Shown: in pieces, positions 31,613 to 32,864 of the stretch
How the letters are laid out: each line of letters starts with the position of its first letter
Position numbering within the stretch: position 1 is the first letter of the stretch
DNA from: UBA12088 sp041920275
GTDB taxonomy: Bacteria > Patescibacteriota > Minisyncoccia > Phycocordibacterales > UBA12088
Assembly (NCBI GenBank): GCA_041920275.1
Contig: JAYRSE010000014.1
Location: forward strand, 1-32,864
Length of the DNA stretch: 32,864 nt
Reading direction: 5' to 3'
The notes under the pieces: generated by a model
Databases searched by the model: none
The model's input: only the letters and a program-made list of their open reading frames with translations
Told to the model about the DNA's origin: nothing
Position numbers and translations under genes: made by a program

Positions 31613-32079
31613 AGCGTGTCCATATAGACCATCTTGTCCCTTGCAGACTTACGCAGGAGTGATGAACATGTTTTACGGTGCGGACTCAACACAGCCTCAA
31701 GTTTTTGGTTGTTATACAGGTATCGTGCAAGCGAATAAAAATCGCCATCGCTCGACACCAAAACTGCGCTGTCGTACTCTGGGAAGTCAATCATTGCTTG
31801 CAGTACCATGTCTGCATCGACATTACCCTTTATACCGCCACTGCTATTTGGCAACACGGGCTTAAATTTAAGAATAAAACCTGCCTGCTGAAGATCATCA
31901 TAAATATCATTATGCTCGGGCATAAAGCCAAGAAATAAATAGGCCTTGGTGACTCGATACTTGTCCCCCAAATATTTTCGAAACCGAATCCAGTCTATGG
32001 ACCAGCCAAGGTCCCGCCTTGCACCCTGATACACGTTCTGACTATCGACGAAGGCATAGTTTTCGATCTTCTTATACAT
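31576..32079 (-). CDS. NYN-domain (LabA/DUF88-like) nuclease family protein
   Basis: A 167-residue protein. The NYN/PIN-like fold is shown by AFVDSQNVYQG (residues 9-19, with Asp and Asn of the first acidic site), the middle GNVDADMVLQAMID (about 84-97), and LVSSDGDFYSLARYL (about 106-120, with the SDGDF acidic motif). Family members are metal-dependent ribonucleases or their relatives. It is AT-rich relative to the main window, so probably acquired. ATG 32079 begins the fold; TAATGT lies nine bases upstream. Its stop codon lies in the terminator hairpin shared with a plus-strand promoter. Confidence 0.82.
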   Translation of the reverse strand: MYKKIENYAFVDSQNVYQGARRDLGWSIDWIRFRKYLGDKYRVTKAYLFLGFMPEHNDIYDDLQQAGFILKFKPVLPNSSGGIKGNVDADMVLQAMIDFPEYDSAVLVSSDGDFYSLARYLYNNQKLEAVLSPHRKTCSSLLRKSARDKMVYMDTLQEKIGKRKSTA

Positions 32080-32297
32080 ATTCTGGGTACATTAATTTGC
32101 GTACGAAGTGGTTTAAATTTTAGCCACCATGTTTACAGCAACAACACAATAAGTATATCACGCGGTTGTATTATGGCTCCATAACACTTAGGTGTGACTG
32201 TACGTAAGGGGCAATATACCGTAAAGGAGTCTCTCCCAGACCCCTTTACCAACACAACAAAACGGTACGAATAAAAGGCTCAGGAGGATTTTCTTGG
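32080..32297. other. AT-rich intergenic with a palindrome
   Basis: No gene is seen. GTAAAGGAGTCT (32221-32232) and AGACCCCTTTAC (32238-32249) form a 12-bp stem with one mismatch and a 5-base loop, similar in style to the RAYT-associated repeats (GGGGTC/GACCCC core). Confidence 0.55.
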
Positions 32298-32450
32298 TCA
32301 GTACACGATCAGATGCGTATCGAACTTTTCTACCGCCTCGGTAAGGGTTGCTTCAAACACTCCGAAGTCTTCCTTGGAGTTAAATAGGGTTACTCTCGCA
32401 CTTGCGCGAGTAAGTACATAGTAGTGGCACCCTGCTTAGGTCTACTCTGA
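32298..32450 (-). pseudogene. 5' remnant of a second RAYT transposase
   Basis: The minus strand encodes RVDLSR, then after a frameshift GCHYYVLTRASARVTLFNSK and EDFGVFEATLTEAVEKFDTH with LIVY and a stop at 32298. This is the beginning of a Y1-type transposase (GxYHVxxRGNxR and helix regions), cut before the HUH motif. It lies directly downstream of the C-terminal piece of another copy, with an AAATGGGGTCA repeat at the joint. Confidence 0.6.
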
Positions 32451-32452
32451 GT

Positions 32453-32668
32453 AAATGGGGTCACCTTTTTTCGGTCTCCCCACTCCTCTCAACACTTGTT
32501 CAATACCGTATTTCTTCACCACCTTTGACACCCAACCTTCTTTTCCATACGGGATACACTTGTCTTCCGACCGCTCCAAGGCCTCCTCTTCAACAACTGT
32601 CAGCGGTGCGTTCAACTCTTTCAAATAATTCTTGTAAATGGGGTCATAAATGGTGACTGACCCCATTT
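32453..32668 (-). pseudogene. 3' remnant of a RAYT transposase
   Basis: The minus strand encodes LNAPLTVVEEEALERSEDKC, IPYGKEGWVSKVVKKYG and IEQVLRGVGRPKKGDP, the conserved C-terminal helices and basic tail of this family. Its upstream end begins inside a palindromic repeat (32636-32668), so the catalytic half is missing. The stop is at 32442 and the tail overlaps a repeat copy. Confidence 0.7.
32636..32668. repeat. Full RAYT-type palindrome
   Basis: AAATGGGGTCA (32636-32646) and TGACCCCATTT (32658-32668) are perfect 11-bp inverted arms around an 11-base loop. The single arms at other places in the zone are halves of this same palindrome. Confidence 0.8.
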
Positions 32669-32786
32669 CCCTTGTCGAAGCTGAAGCAAAAGGTCCGCAA
32701 GGTGTACTGCTCCTGTAAGGAGGACGCACGAAGTGCATCCTGCCATCGCCCCGCACGGTGGGTATTCGGTCGCACCCGCAGGTGCC

Positions 32787-32833
32787 TCGACAAGAAAACA
32801 CACCCGCTCAGCACGGGTGTGTTTTCTTGTCGA
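32787..32833. terminator. 20-bp perfect hairpin
   Basis: TCGACAAGAAAACACACCCG pairs perfectly with its complement at 32814-32833 around a 7-base loop. The stem includes A and T runs, so it could stop transcription on either strand. No complete gene is next to it. Confidence 0.7.
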
Positions 32834-32864
32834 TGTGATGTAATTGCGCACCTCGCTCGAACAC

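Noticed and set aside
32621..32851. 76-codon minus-strand frame
   Set aside because: It passes through a hairpin and a repeat palindrome; the composition shows no domain.
28250..32864. CRISPR array or tRNA-bounded island
   Set aside because: The AAATGGGGTCA repeats are short, unevenly spaced and tied to RAYT pieces; no regular spacers and no tRNA gene were found.

Overview
The window looks like part of a Patescibacteria (CPR) chromosome, most likely a Parcubacteria-type lineage. This rests on gene content: a DUF5671-like pseudopilin-tailed membrane protein, a DUF5663-like small protein, a six-helix MFS protein, many short membrane-anchored proteins of unknown function, and single-domain housekeeping enzymes. 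UGA acts as a normal stop. No tRNA or rRNA gene was recognised. Most of the window is moderately GC-rich, but about 29.4-30.1 kb and 31.3-32.3 kb are clearly AT-richer.

Layout. 1-2713: two minus-strand envelope proteins, a repeat protein running off the left edge and a TolB-like propeller protein. 2714-2932: an intergenic block with four perfect DnaA boxes. 2933-4325: a Fur/Zur-type repressor divergent from a ZIP metal transporter, sharing one 7-1-7 operator. 4432-7146: YgjP-like peptidase, NADP-binding oxidoreductase and S41 (Ctp) protease, all on minus. 7301-10487: zwf, gnd and pgl on plus, a complete oxidative pentose phosphate module. 10523-14041: small membrane protein, RlmB-type rRNA methyltransferase, M20 peptidase and a GCS2-like ligase, all on minus. 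14358-17416: DUF5671-like protein, a small plus-strand orphan gene and a fibronectin-type secreted protein. 17805-21743: ABC-F ATPase, Nudix hydrolase, coiled-coil protein, DUF84 phosphatase and ROK kinase, all on minus. 21958-27195: a DUF5663-like protein and a 1627-residue membrane-anchored protein of unknown function. 27429-28253: a DUF4105/Lnb-like protein.

28.25-32.86 kb is an accessory zone. It holds a frameshifted glmS 3' end, a truncated membrane gene, and at least five fragments of REP-associated (Y1, RAYT) transposases. It also holds many copies of an AAATGGGGTCA-type palindrome half. Live-looking genes sit among the wreckage: a 74-residue protein, a putative metalloprotease lodged between the two halves of one RAYT, a half-size MFS transporter and a NYN-domain protein. 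A strong promoter there drives a possible 21-residue hydrophobic peptide antisense to the NYN gene end.

How the genes fit together. The sugar module (zwf, gnd, pgl, and the ROK kinase further on) would turn glucose into pentose phosphate and NADPH. The repressor and ZIP protein form a metal-homeostasis pair. The secreted beta-rich proteins, the Ctp protease and the large membrane protein belong to the envelope. At least eight genes have a good -10 hexamer only 6-8 bases before the ATG, suggesting leaderless transcripts are common here, while a few genes keep clear Shine-Dalgarno sites.
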